Assembly: GCA_963656065.1 (NCBI GenBank)
Contig: CAVKGV010000007.1
Span: forward strand, 72,325-136,324
Length of the DNA: 64,000 bases
From: Hallerella sp963656065
GTDB taxonomy: Bacteria; Fibrobacterota; Fibrobacteria; Fibrobacterales; Fibrobacteraceae
Reading direction: 5' to 3'
This document shows, one piece after another, positions 54,127-62,326 of the stretch (position 1 is its first letter; every line of letters starts with the position of its first letter). The notes below the pieces were generated by a model. That model was not told the DNA's origin. It did no database searches and worked only from the letters and a program-made list of their open reading frames with translations. The position numbers and the translations under genes are program-made.

Positions 54127-54994
54127 TCCGCGAGCTGTTACGGTGGGAAATTTTGACGGCTGCCACTTGGGTCACCAGGAAATTTTCCAAATTCTTCGGA
54201 CGGAAGCCAAAGCGAAAGGACTTCTTCCGACGGTCGTTTCCTTTGAACCTCATACGCGGCATGTTCTGGGCATTCCGGGACATCCGGCGCTTTTGACGAC
54301 AACCGAGGAAAAGGGACAGTTTATCCGTTCTTTAGGGCTTGATTTCATTGCGCTTCCGTTTTCTAGAGAAGTTGCCGAAGAGCCTTTCCAGAGATTTGTC
54401 CAGAATGAGATTTTAAACAAGTTAAATGCGAAGCTTCTTGTCCTCGGACACGATCACCGCTTTGGAGCCGCGGGCAAGGGAAGTTTTGACGCGATTCTTT
54501 CCGCATTCCCGGAGCTTGCCGCCATCCAGGCTTCCGCCAAGTATAAGGATGGAGAAATCCTGAGCTCGTCGAGAATTCGGAATGCCTTGGAAAACGGAGC
54601 CGTGGAACGGGCGAATACTTTTCTCGGGAGACCTTATCGGATTTGTGGAAAAGTCGTTTTGGGAAAACAGTTGGGACGGACGATCGGATTTCCGACGGCA
54701 AATGTCCAGACAGGTTTGTATAAATTAATTCCCAAATACGGTTCTTACGCCGCAATCGTCCGCTTGGAAAACGGTGAAGCCCACAAGGCTGTTGTGGGAA
54801 TCGGGCTCCAACCGTCGATTGGAAACTTGCCGCTTGCCGTTGAAGCGCATCTTCTCGATTTCTCGGGAGACCTCTACGGGCAACGAATCAGCGTGGATTT
54901 GCTCACTTTTATTCGTCCGGAACAGAAGTTTGCATCGATTGAAGATTTGAAACGTCAAATCGGGATGGATGCGGACTTTGTACGGAATTATTGA
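54119..54994 (+). CDS. ribF: Bifunctional riboflavin kinase / FAD synthetase
   Basis: A 291-residue RibF making FMN and FAD. The N-terminal FAD synthetase has TVGNFDGCHLGHQEIF and the C-terminal kinase has GRTIGFPTANV. Start ATG 54119 overlaps the truB stop by 8 bases. The end overlaps the convergent ATPase by 7 bases. Last gene of the translation operon. Confidence 0.96.
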   Translation: MPDPRAVTVGNFDGCHLGHQEIFQILRTEAKAKGLLPTVVSFEPHTRHVLGIPGHPALLTTTEEKGQFIRSLGLDFIALPFSREVAEEPFQRFVQNEILNKLNAKLLVLGHDHRFGAAGKGSFDAILSAFPELAAIQASAKYKDGEILSSSRIRNALENGAVERANTFLGRPYRICGKVVLGKQLGRTIGFPTANVQTGLYKLIPKYGSYAAIVRLENGEAHKAVVGIGLQPSIGNLPLAVEAHLLDFSGDLYGQRISVDLLTFIRPEQKFASIEDLKRQIGMDADFVRNY

Positions 54995-56871
54995 GGAACC
55001 TTTAGACAGCGGATCGCATTGATAACGGCGAGAATCATCACGCCGACATCTGCGAAAATCGCCATCCACATATTGGCCAAGCCAAACGCTCCGAGAATCA
55101 GGCATATCGCTTTGATCGCGATGCAGAATAAAATATTTTCCTTGACGATTCCCATGCATTTTTTGGAAATTTTAATCGCTGTCGAGATTTTTAGCGGATC
55201 GTCATCCATCAGAACAATGTCGGCCGCTTCGATGGCCGCGTCGGAACCGAGCGCTCCCATGGCGATTCCCAAGTCTGCTCGGGAAAGCACCGGCGCATCG
55301 TTGATCCCGTCTCCGACAAAGGCAATCGTTTCGCCGGTAGATTTTTTCTGTTGCAAAAATTCTTCGACTTTTTTCACTTTGTCTGCGGGCAGAAGGCCTG
55401 CGAAAAAACGGTCGATATTTAATTTGTGTGCAATGTCCTCGGCGACTTGTGGAGAATCCCCGGTGAGCATCACCGTTTCTTTAATACCGCATTTTTTCAG
55501 TTCCTCGATCGCTTTTTGAGCGTTGGGCTTCACGGTATCGGAAATGACGATATGGCCAGCGTATATTCCATCGATGGAAACGTGGATGACCGTTCCGACG
55601 TGGTGACAGCCGTGCCATTTGACGCCGAGGTCGTCCATCAGCTTGCTGTTCCCTGCATAGACCTTTTTCCCGTTGACCGTGGCGGAAATCCCGCGACCCG
55701 AAATTTCGGTAACATCCTCGACCGAACATTGGTCGTTTTCGTTGCCGTAGGCTTTTTTGAGGGACGAGGCGATTGGATGCTTGGAGTAGCGCTCGACATG
55801 GGCCGCAATATGCAGAAGTTCTTCGCGTGAGAGAATGTCCGGATGGATGGTGGAAACTTCGAAATTTCCGCGGGTCAGCGTTCCGGTCTTGTCAAAGAAA
55901 ATCGCCTTGGTCTGGGAGAGCCTTTCTAGAAAGTTGGAACCCTTGATGAGAATTCCCGAACGGGATGCTCCGCCGATCCCGGCAAAAAACGAAAGCGGAA
56001 TGCTCACGACAAGCGCGCACGGGCAGCTGATGACTAGAAATGTCAAGGCGCGGTAAATCCAGGTTGTCCATTCGGGAGCGTTCCCGAGAAAAAGCGAAAT
56101 GACGGGCGGCAGCAAGGCGAGAGCGATGGCGGAAAGCGTGACGATTGGCGTGTAGATTCGGGCGAACTTGGTGATAAAATTTTCCGATTTGGATTTTTGT
56201 GAACTGGCGTCCTCGATCAGGTCGAGAATTTTCGAAGCGGTCGATTCACCGAATTCCTTTGACGTGCGAATTTTGAGAAGCCCCGACAGGTTGATGCTTC
56301 CCGAAAGGACTTCATCGGAAACGGCGACATCGCGGGGAAGAGATTCTCCGGTAAGAGCGACCGTGTTAATCGCCGAGGAGCCTTCGATGATAACGCCGTC
56401 GATGGGAATTTTTTCTCCCGGTTTGACAACGATGATGGAACCTACCGAGACATCGTCCGGGGAAACTTTTCCGAGAGAGCCATCGTGTTTTTCGATGTTT
56501 GCGTAATCCGGACGGATGTCCATCAGCTGCGCGATATTCTTGCGGCTCTTGCCTACCGCATAGCTTTGGAACCATTCACCGACCTGGTAAAAGAGCATCA
56601 CGGCGACCGCTTCGGCGTAATCTCCCGTTTTAAAGAATCCGAGAAGGAGCGCTCCGACGGTTGCAACGGACATCAGGAGGTATTCGTCAAAAGGCTGCCT
56701 GTGCCAAATGCCTTCAAACGCCTTTTTGAGGACATCGTAACCGACGACCAGGTAGGGAATCGCGTAGAATAAAAACCGGAGATAACCTTCGACAGGGATA
56801 AAGTGCAGCGCGATGAGAAGAATTGCCGCGACGATTATCCGACAGAGATTTTTCTTTTGCTTTTTATCCAT
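54988..56871 (-). CDS. P1B-2-type Zn/Cd/Pb-exporting ATPase
   Basis: A 627-residue efflux pump with the CPC transport motif (VISCPCALVVS), the phosphatase loop TGESLP, DKTGTLT and GDGINDAP. The N-terminus starts straight into the membrane helices with no HMA domain; that domain is encoded as a separate gene 32 bases upstream. The end has the family's usual DKTGT-distant helix pair. Regulated by the divergent ArsR-type repressor through the operator at 57148-57173. Confidence 0.93.
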   Translation of the reverse strand: MDKKQKKNLCRIIVAAILLIALHFIPVEGYLRFLFYAIPYLVVGYDVLKKAFEGIWHRQPFDEYLLMSVATVGALLLGFFKTGDYAEAVAVMLFYQVGEWFQSYAVGKSRKNIAQLMDIRPDYANIEKHDGSLGKVSPDDVSVGSIIVVKPGEKIPIDGVIIEGSSAINTVALTGESLPRDVAVSDEVLSGSINLSGLLKIRTSKEFGESTASKILDLIEDASSQKSKSENFITKFARIYTPIVTLSAIALALLPPVISLFLGNAPEWTTWIYRALTFLVISCPCALVVSIPLSFFAGIGGASRSGILIKGSNFLERLSQTKAIFFDKTGTLTRGNFEVSTIHPDILSREELLHIAAHVERYSKHPIASSLKKAYGNENDQCSVEDVTEISGRGISATVNGKKVYAGNSKLMDDLGVKWHGCHHVGTVIHVSIDGIYAGHIVISDTVKPNAQKAIEELKKCGIKETVMLTGDSPQVAEDIAHKLNIDRFFAGLLPADKVKKVEEFLQQKKSTGETIAFVGDGINDAPVLSRADLGIAMGALGSDAAIEAADIVLMDDDPLKISTAIKISKKCMGIVKENILFCIAIKAICLILGAFGLANMWMAIFADVGVMILAVINAIRCLKVPQ

Positions 56872-56903
56872 CGTTAAAACTCCTGGGCTATCGGCGAAAG
56901 GTT

Positions 56904-57122
56904 TTAGAAGAATACTTCGCAGTCGGATTCGACTTTTTTGCAGTTGCCGCGGACCGCATTCATCACGGCTTTTTCGTCTGCGCCTTCGTCGAATTCCACT
57001 TTCATCTTGAGCAGCATGAAGTTGACCGTCGCCTCTTTAACGCCATCGGTTTTCTTGGCGGCGTCTTCCATTTTCTGTGCGCAGACCGGGCAATCGACGG
57101 CGATCTTGTAACTCTTTTTCAT
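56904..57122 (-). CDS. Free HMA metal-binding protein
   Basis: 72 residues with one heavy-metal-associated ferredoxin-like fold. The metal motif is DCPVC (CxxC), followed by the typical helix and TVNFMLLKMKVEF. It would bind Zn/Cd/Pb and hand it to the ATPase whose N-terminal domain it replaces. The second of two adjacent ATGs (57122) has the better gaggtc spacing. Confidence 0.88.
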   Translation of the reverse strand: MKKSYKIAVDCPVCAQKMEDAAKKTDGVKEATVNFMLLKMKVEFDEGADEKAVMNAVRGNCKKVESDCEVFF

Positions 57123-57147
57123 CATGACCTCTTCGGTTTATGTTTAT

Positions 57148-57173
57148 AACGATTAAGCAATTGTTTAATCGTT
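57148..57173. promoter_or_regulatory. 26-bp ArsR/SmtB-type operator
   Basis: Left arm aacgattaagcaa (57148-57160) and right arm ttgtttaatcgtt (57161-57173) are inverted repeats with one mismatch in 13. A further half-site gtttaatca follows. It lies between the HMA-ATPase operon and the divergent arsR-type gene, and is close to a 12-2-12-like repressor site. Confidence 0.8.
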
Positions 57174-57266
57174 TAATCAAAATATAGAACGGCTCGCGTT
57201 TGTTGGCAAGATGGGACTTTTGAAATTTTCTATCTTACGAAAAAATTCCACCGGAAGGATTTTGAA

Positions 57267-57626
57267 TTGCCGCACAATCATCCCGTTACCGAAAAAGAAC
57301 TGATTCTTGCCAAGCGGATGCCGACAGAACGCGCCGCGACGCAGGTTGCGAATGCGATGAAGCAACTGGGCGATGTTTCCCGGTTACGGATTTTTTGGCT
57401 GCTCTGCCATGCGGAGGAATGTGTGACGAATATCGCCGAACTTGTGGGAATGTCTTCTCCTGCGGTATCGCACCATTTGCGCCTTCTGAAAGCGGCAGGG
57501 CTTATTGAATCGAACCGGCTCGGAAAGGAAATGTTTTATCGGGCATCGACCACGCCACTTGTCAAACAGCTTCACGTCACGATTGAATCGGTTGCGGAAA
57601 TCACATGCCCGGAAGGTGAACGTTGA
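57267..57626 (+). CDS. ArsR/SmtB-family metal-responsive repressor
   Basis: 119 residues. Winged-helix core: ATQVANAMKQLGDVSRLRIFWLL, CVTNIAELVGMSSPAVSHHLRLLKAAGLIESNR-like region (recognition helix SSPAVSHHLRLL), and C-terminal helix with HVTIESVAEITCPEGE. A Cys near residue 53 and the His/Cys tail could bind metal. Start TTG 57267 follows ggaagga. Divergent from the ATPase operon, so likely its repressor. Stop overlaps the next ATG. Confidence 0.93.
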   Translation: MPHNHPVTEKELILAKRMPTERAATQVANAMKQLGDVSRLRIFWLLCHAEECVTNIAELVGMSSPAVSHHLRLLKAAGLIESNRLGKEMFYRASTTPLVKQLHVTIESVAEITCPEGER

Positions 57627-59548
57627 TGGAACATTCGCCCGGATTTTTGCCGATTTCCAAAGAAGACCTGGACGCTCGCGGTTGGGATTTTGTCGATGTC
57701 GTTGTCGTTTCCGCCGATGCCTATGTGGATCATCCTTCGTTTGGACATGCGGTCATGTCCCGCCTGATTGAACACGAAGGCTTTCGCGTCGCAGTCCTTC
57801 CGCAACCGAACTGGCGGGATGACTTGCGGGACTTTAAGAAACTCGGAAAGCCGCGTCTGTTCTTTGCCATATCGAGTGGCATGGACAGCATGGTGAACCA
57901 TTATACGGCGGCAAAACGGCTCCGGAGCGATGACGCCTTTACTCCCGGCGGCAGAGCGGGCTTTCGACCGGACCGAGCGACAAGTGTCTATGCGAAAATT
58001 TTAAAGCAGCTCTATCCGGATGTGCCAATCGTCATCGGCGGACTGGAATCGAGCTTGCGGCGTATCAGCCATTACGATTATTGGGATGACCGAATTTTTC
58101 CGTCAATTCTTGCAACGACGGGCGCGGACCTGCTCATTTATGGAATGGGCGAAAAGCCGATGAAGGAACTTTTGCATTTGCTAAAAAAAGGCGTTCCGTT
58201 TTCGAACATGAATTCCGTTCCGCAAACGGCATTTCTCGTTCCCAAGGGTCGCGTTCCCAAGAATCGGGAATACGAGGACCTGATCCTTCCTAGCTACGAG
58301 GATTGCGTACAAAGTAAGCGAAAACAGTTCGAAGCGTTTCGGAAGACGGAAGTGGAATCCAACCGAATTCATGCGCGCCGAATTTTGCAGGATGTGGATG
58401 AGATGACCGTTGTGATCAATCCGCCGTATCCGCCGCTCAAGGAAGGCGAACTTGATGAAAGTTTTGAATATCCCTATATGCGAGCCCCGCATCCGCGCTA
58501 CAAAAAACGCGGCCCTGTTCCTGCATTCGAGATGATCAAGTTTTCCATCAATACGCATCGGGGCTGTTTTGGCGGTTGCAGCTTTTGCGCGATCAATGCG
58601 CACCAGGGAAAGTTCGTGGCAAGTCGCAGTCGGGAAAGCATTCTCCGTGAAGTGGAAATTGTAACGCAGATGCCCGGGTTTGCGGGAACGATTACGGATT
58701 TGGGAGGTCCCAGCGCGAACATGTATAAAATGCGAGGAAAGGATGTTTCCCGTTGCGAAAAGTGTGCGCGCCCGAGCTGTGTATTTCCCCGAATATGCGA
58801 CAACATGAATACGCGGCATCACGAACTGACGGAGCTCTACCGCGAAGTCTCCAAAAATCCGAAGGTCAAGCACCTCTTTATCGGGAGCGGCGTCCGCTAC
58901 GATTTGCTCTTGCAGGAAACTACGGACAAGTCTCTTTTGGAAGACCACCGGGAATATACGCGCGAGCTGATTTGGCATCATGTGAGCGGTCGTTTGAAAG
59001 TCGCTCCGGAGCACACGTCCGACAGTGTCTTGAGCCTTATCCGAAAGCCGTCGTTTAGTTTGTTCTACAAGTTCAAGGAAATCTTTGACCGGGAAAGCGC
59101 TGCCGCTGGAAAGAACCAGCAGATAATCCCTTACTTTATATCGAGCCATCCGGGCTGCACCGAAAAGGATATGGCGGAGCTAGCGCTCGAAACGAAACAG
59201 CTCGGTTTCCGGTTGGAACAGGTCCAGGATTTTACACCGACGCCGATGACTGTTGCAACGGAAATGTATTACGCGGAAATGTATCCCGACGGAAAACCGC
59301 TCTATGTGGCGAAAACCCCGGCCCAGAAAAACAACCAGAAACGCTTCTTCTTCTGGTATATTCCCGAAAACCGTGTCTGGATCCAGCAGACGCTCGAACG
59401 CCTGAAGCTCGGAAAAATTTCAAGGTTGCTCCTTTCCCGGACGTCTTACAAGGAAGGTCGCATTTACGAACCCAGCAAGGAACGCGCCTTGGAACGGAGC
59501 CGCTTTAAAAAAGAGCGAAACGATCGTCGCCGCGGTCGGTCGAATTAG
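57626..59548 (+). CDS. YgiQ family radical-SAM protein
   Basis: A 640-residue UPF0313/YgiQ protein. After a B12-binding-like N-terminus comes HRGCFGGCSFCAI with Cys314, Cys318 and Cys321. GGLESSLRRISHYDYWDD, KPSFSLFYKFK and QDFTPTPMTVATEMYY are family signatures. The reaction is unknown. Start ATG 57626 overlaps the arsR stop by one base, so it is probably metal-co-regulated, which is odd for this family. The end is highly basic. Confidence 0.93.
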   Translation: MEHSPGFLPISKEDLDARGWDFVDVVVVSADAYVDHPSFGHAVMSRLIEHEGFRVAVLPQPNWRDDLRDFKKLGKPRLFFAISSGMDSMVNHYTAAKRLRSDDAFTPGGRAGFRPDRATSVYAKILKQLYPDVPIVIGGLESSLRRISHYDYWDDRIFPSILATTGADLLIYGMGEKPMKELLHLLKKGVPFSNMNSVPQTAFLVPKGRVPKNREYEDLILPSYEDCVQSKRKQFEAFRKTEVESNRIHARRILQDVDEMTVVINPPYPPLKEGELDESFEYPYMRAPHPRYKKRGPVPAFEMIKFSINTHRGCFGGCSFCAINAHQGKFVASRSRESILREVEIVTQMPGFAGTITDLGGPSANMYKMRGKDVSRCEKCARPSCVFPRICDNMNTRHHELTELYREVSKNPKVKHLFIGSGVRYDLLLQETTDKSLLEDHREYTRELIWHHVSGRLKVAPEHTSDSVLSLIRKPSFSLFYKFKEIFDRESAAAGKNQQIIPYFISSHPGCTEKDMAELALETKQLGFRLEQVQDFTPTPMTVATEMYYAEMYPDGKPLYVAKTPAQKNNQKRFFFWYIPENRVWIQQTLERLKLGKISRLLLSRTSYKEGRIYEPSKERALERSRFKKERNDRRRGRSN

Positions 59549-59565
59549 TCAGATTTTATAACTGA

Positions 59566-60354
59566 AATCTTGGAGCAGGGGCTTGCGATGTCCCGTATAA
59601 GACGGATTCCGAATTCTGTTATGAAAATGCGGTCTATGCCAAGTGCGGCGAAAAAATATATTCGGTCGGAAAGGACTTGTGCCTAGATGAAGAGGTTTAC
59701 AAAAACAAGGCGTATGTCTGGAATCTTATGAATCCGGAAATCGAATATGATATTTTCACCGACGTCCGCGATAGCCAGGTGTATCGCACGGTAAAAATCG
59801 GCGAACAGGTTTGGATGGCAGAGAACTTGAACTTTGATTATTCAGCAGGAACTGGAAACTCTTGCCTTGGGTACCTCGATGAAAATTGCGATAAATTTGG
59901 ACGCGCATATTCATGGTCTTCGGCGATGGATTCTGCGGCTGTATATGGGAAATCCGGAAAGGATTGCGGTAATGGTGTAGTTTGCGAGAAGGCAGACGTT
60001 GTTCGCGGTGTTTGCCCGGAAGGTTTCCATTTGCCGGATACGACGGAATGGAATCTCTTGATAAAGTTCGTTCAAGAGGAAATGAAGGATACGAGCTCAC
60101 GGAAAACTTTCAAAGCTCTTTCTTCAAAGGCCTTTGACGGTACGGATGATTTTGGCTTTGGGGGCTTAATTGCCGGACTCAATGGTGGGATAGCTGCACT
60201 TAGTTATTATAAGTCTTTCGCTGTCTTCCTTACCTCTGTGGAAAACGACGAAATTCGTAGCTATACAATGATTATGTCAAACCAGGAAGAAATGATGGAG
60301 CTTGACTCGTTTAACAAGGAACCCGAGATATCTATCCGCTGTATCAAGGATTGA
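59566..60354 (+). pseudogene. 5'-truncated FISUMP-domain protein gene
   Basis: An open frame from 59566 with no ATG before well inside. The first ~40 residues (CDVPYKTDSEFCYENAVYAKCGEKIY...) look like internal Cys-rich repeats of FISUMP proteins, not a start. From about 59770 the FISUMP domain reads VYRTVKIGEQVWMAENLNFDY, then SSAMDSA, GVCPEGFHLPDTTEWN and the normal end SIRCIKD. The signal peptide and N-terminal half are missing, and the gene begins 17 bases after the ygiQ-like stop. A TTG at 59677 could give a short product, but a remnant of a larger surface protein is more likely. Confidence 0.75.
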
Positions 60355-60371
60355 TAAAAACTTTCCAAAGT

Positions 60372-60408
60372 AAAAACGAACGCACATCCGTGCGTTCGTT
60401 TCCGTTTT
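60372..60408. terminator. Bidirectional terminator
   Basis: Perfect 12-bp stem aaacgaacgcac / gtgcgttcgttt (60374-60385, 60390-60401) with A-run before and T-run after. Ends both the FISUMP remnant (+) and metY (-). Confidence 0.9.
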
Positions 60409-60420
60409 TAAAGGCTCCGG

Positions 60421-61713
60421 TTAAATTTTGTCGAGCGCCTGCGAAAGGTCCTCGATGATGTCCTGGGCGTTTTCCGTTCCGATCGAAAGACGGATTGTGT
60501 TCGGCTTGATGCCTTGGTCGAGAAGCTCGGCTTCGGTCAGCTGGGAATGCGTCGTAGATGCCGGATGGATGACAAGGCTCTTGACATCGGCAACGTTGGC
60601 AAGCAGGGAGAAAATTTCCAGGCTGTCGATAAAGCGGAACGCTTCCTTCTGGCCACCCTTGATTTCGAACGTAAAGATGGACGCTCCGCCGTTCGGGAAG
60701 TATTTCTGGTAGAGGGCGTGATCCGGATGCTCGGGAAGGGACGGATGGTTCACCTTTTCCACTTTCGGATGGTGCACGAGGAATTCGACGACCTTTTTCG
60801 TGTTTTCGATGTGCCGATCAAGCCGGAGCGAAAGAGTCTCGGTTCCCTGCAAAAGGAGGAATGCGGCAAACGGGGAAATCGTCGCACCTTCATCGCGGAG
60901 AAGAATGGCGCGAATATAAGTTGTAAACGCCGCCGGACCTACCGCGTCCGCAAAGGAAATTCCGTGGTAGCTCGGATTGGGCGCGGCAATGGGAGCGTAC
61001 TTGCCGGATTTTTTCCAGTCGAACTTTCCGGATTCGACGATGACGCCGCCGAGAGTCGTTCCGTGTCCGCCGATAAACTTTGTCGCCGAGTGGACGACGA
61101 TGTCTGCACCGTGTTCAATCGGACGGATCAGGTAAGGCGTTCCGAACGTGTTATCGACGACGAGGGGAATTCCGTGCCTGTGGGCGATTTCCGCAATCGC
61201 ATCGATATCGGGAATGTCGGAGTTGGGATTTCCCAGCGTTTCGATATAGACCGCCTTTGTGTTTTCCTGGATGGCGTTTTCGAGTTCCTGCAGATTATGC
61301 GCATCGACAAAAGTCGTCTGGATTCCGAACTGGGGAAGCGTGTGTGCGAGCAGGTTCGAGGTTCCGCCGTAAATCGTCTTCTGTGCAACGATGTGGTCGC
61401 CGGCCTGTGCCAAGGCTTCAATCGTGTAGGTAATCGCAGCGGCTCCGCTAGCGACGGCAAGCCCCGAAGTTCCGCCTTCCAGAGCGGCGATGCGCTGTTC
61501 AAAAACGCCTTGTGTGGAATTGGTCAAGCGTCCGTAAATGTTTCCCGCATCGCGGAGACCGAAACGGTCGGCGGCGTGCTGCGCATTGTGGAATACGTAA
61601 GAGGTTGTCGCGTAGATGGGAACGGCGCGGGAATCGGTTACCGGGTCAGCGTGTTCCTGGCCGACGTGAAGCTGGAGCGTTTCAAAACGGTATTTCTTGT
61701 TTGGAATCGTCAT
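60421..61713 (-). CDS. metY: O-acetylhomoserine sulfhydrylase
   Basis: A 430-residue PLP enzyme making homocysteine from O-acetylhomoserine and sulfide for methionine. The Cys/Met-metabolism fold is clear: LHVGQEHADPVTDSRAVPIY, VASGAAAITYTIEAL, and HSATKFIGGHGTTLGG with the PLP lysine. The C-terminal SRLSIGTEN-type sequence (RLSIGTENAQDI) is normal. Preceded by a palindrome-containing promoter region. Confidence 0.95.
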   Translation of the reverse strand: MTIPNKKYRFETLQLHVGQEHADPVTDSRAVPIYATTSYVFHNAQHAADRFGLRDAGNIYGRLTNSTQGVFEQRIAALEGGTSGLAVASGAAAITYTIEALAQAGDHIVAQKTIYGGTSNLLAHTLPQFGIQTTFVDAHNLQELENAIQENTKAVYIETLGNPNSDIPDIDAIAEIAHRHGIPLVVDNTFGTPYLIRPIEHGADIVVHSATKFIGGHGTTLGGVIVESGKFDWKKSGKYAPIAAPNPSYHGISFADAVGPAAFTTYIRAILLRDEGATISPFAAFLLLQGTETLSLRLDRHIENTKKVVEFLVHHPKVEKVNHPSLPEHPDHALYQKYFPNGGASIFTFEIKGGQKEAFRFIDSLEIFSLLANVADVKSLVIHPASTTHSQLTEAELLDQGIKPNTIRLSIGTENAQDIIEDLSQALDKI

Positions 61714-61759
61714 AGTGTCAATTCTCCTTGGCGCTTTCGCCGTTGATTGTTTACGCGCT

Positions 61760-61795
61760 ATAAATTAGAACGCTTGGAGCGTTTTGTCCAATACT
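61760..61795 (-). promoter_or_regulatory. metY promoter with internal palindrome
   Basis: On the minus strand TTGGAC, then a spacer containing aacgctccaagcgtt (61769-61783, 6-3-6 palindrome), then taattt/tatagc. An operator between -35 and -10 is a common repression layout. The regulator is unknown. Confidence 0.45.
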
Positions 61796-61831
61796 GTTTT
61801 TTGATATTTGGTTATAGCTTTTTTCTATAAC

Positions 61832-62326
61832 TTATAGAAGGGCGAGAAACTGTTTGCAGCCGTTTAGAATGTCGTTCCATGTCGCTTCAAAATCGCCGGT
61901 GTACCAAGGGTCTGCGACATCGCGAGGCGTTTCCGTATAATCGAGCAGAAGGGAAACTTTTTGCAATCTCCGGGAAAAAGGCTCGTTTGTTTTGGGGAGA
62001 CATTCTTTGTCGTAAATTTCCCGGGGAAGAATGTTCCGCAGATTTCTCAGATTGTTCTTGTCCATCAGCACGATGTAGTCAAACGTGTCGAAATCGCTAG
62101 CGGTCATCTGTCTCGCGGTTTTTCCTTTTGGGTCGATGCCGTGGCTTTTAAGGATTCGTTTTGCAGGCGGATAGACGGGGTTTCCGATTTCCTCGGTGCT
62201 TGTCGCTGCGCTTTCGATAAAGAATTCGTTTTGTCGACCGGCTTCCGTGACGAGCCGTTTCATGATAAATTCCGCCATCGGGCTGCGGCAGATATTTCCG
62301 TGGCAGACGAAGAGAATTTTAGTCAT
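61832..62326 (-). CDS. Low-molecular-weight protein tyrosine phosphatase
   Basis: 164 residues. The P-loop CHGNICRSP lies at the N-terminus and the acid DPWYTGDF near the C-terminus, as in LMW-PTP. It removes phosphate from tyrosines or arginine. Start ATG 62326 is preferred over 62344. The ATG overlaps the hsdR stop by 8 bases, coupling it to a restriction gene. Confidence 0.93.
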   Translation of the reverse strand: MTKILFVCHGNICRSPMAEFIMKRLVTEAGRQNEFFIESAATSTEEIGNPVYPPAKRILKSHGIDPKGKTARQMTASDFDTFDYIVLMDKNNLRNLRNILPREIYDKECLPKTNEPFSRRLQKVSLLLDYTETPRDVADPWYTGDFEATWNDILNGCKQFLALL

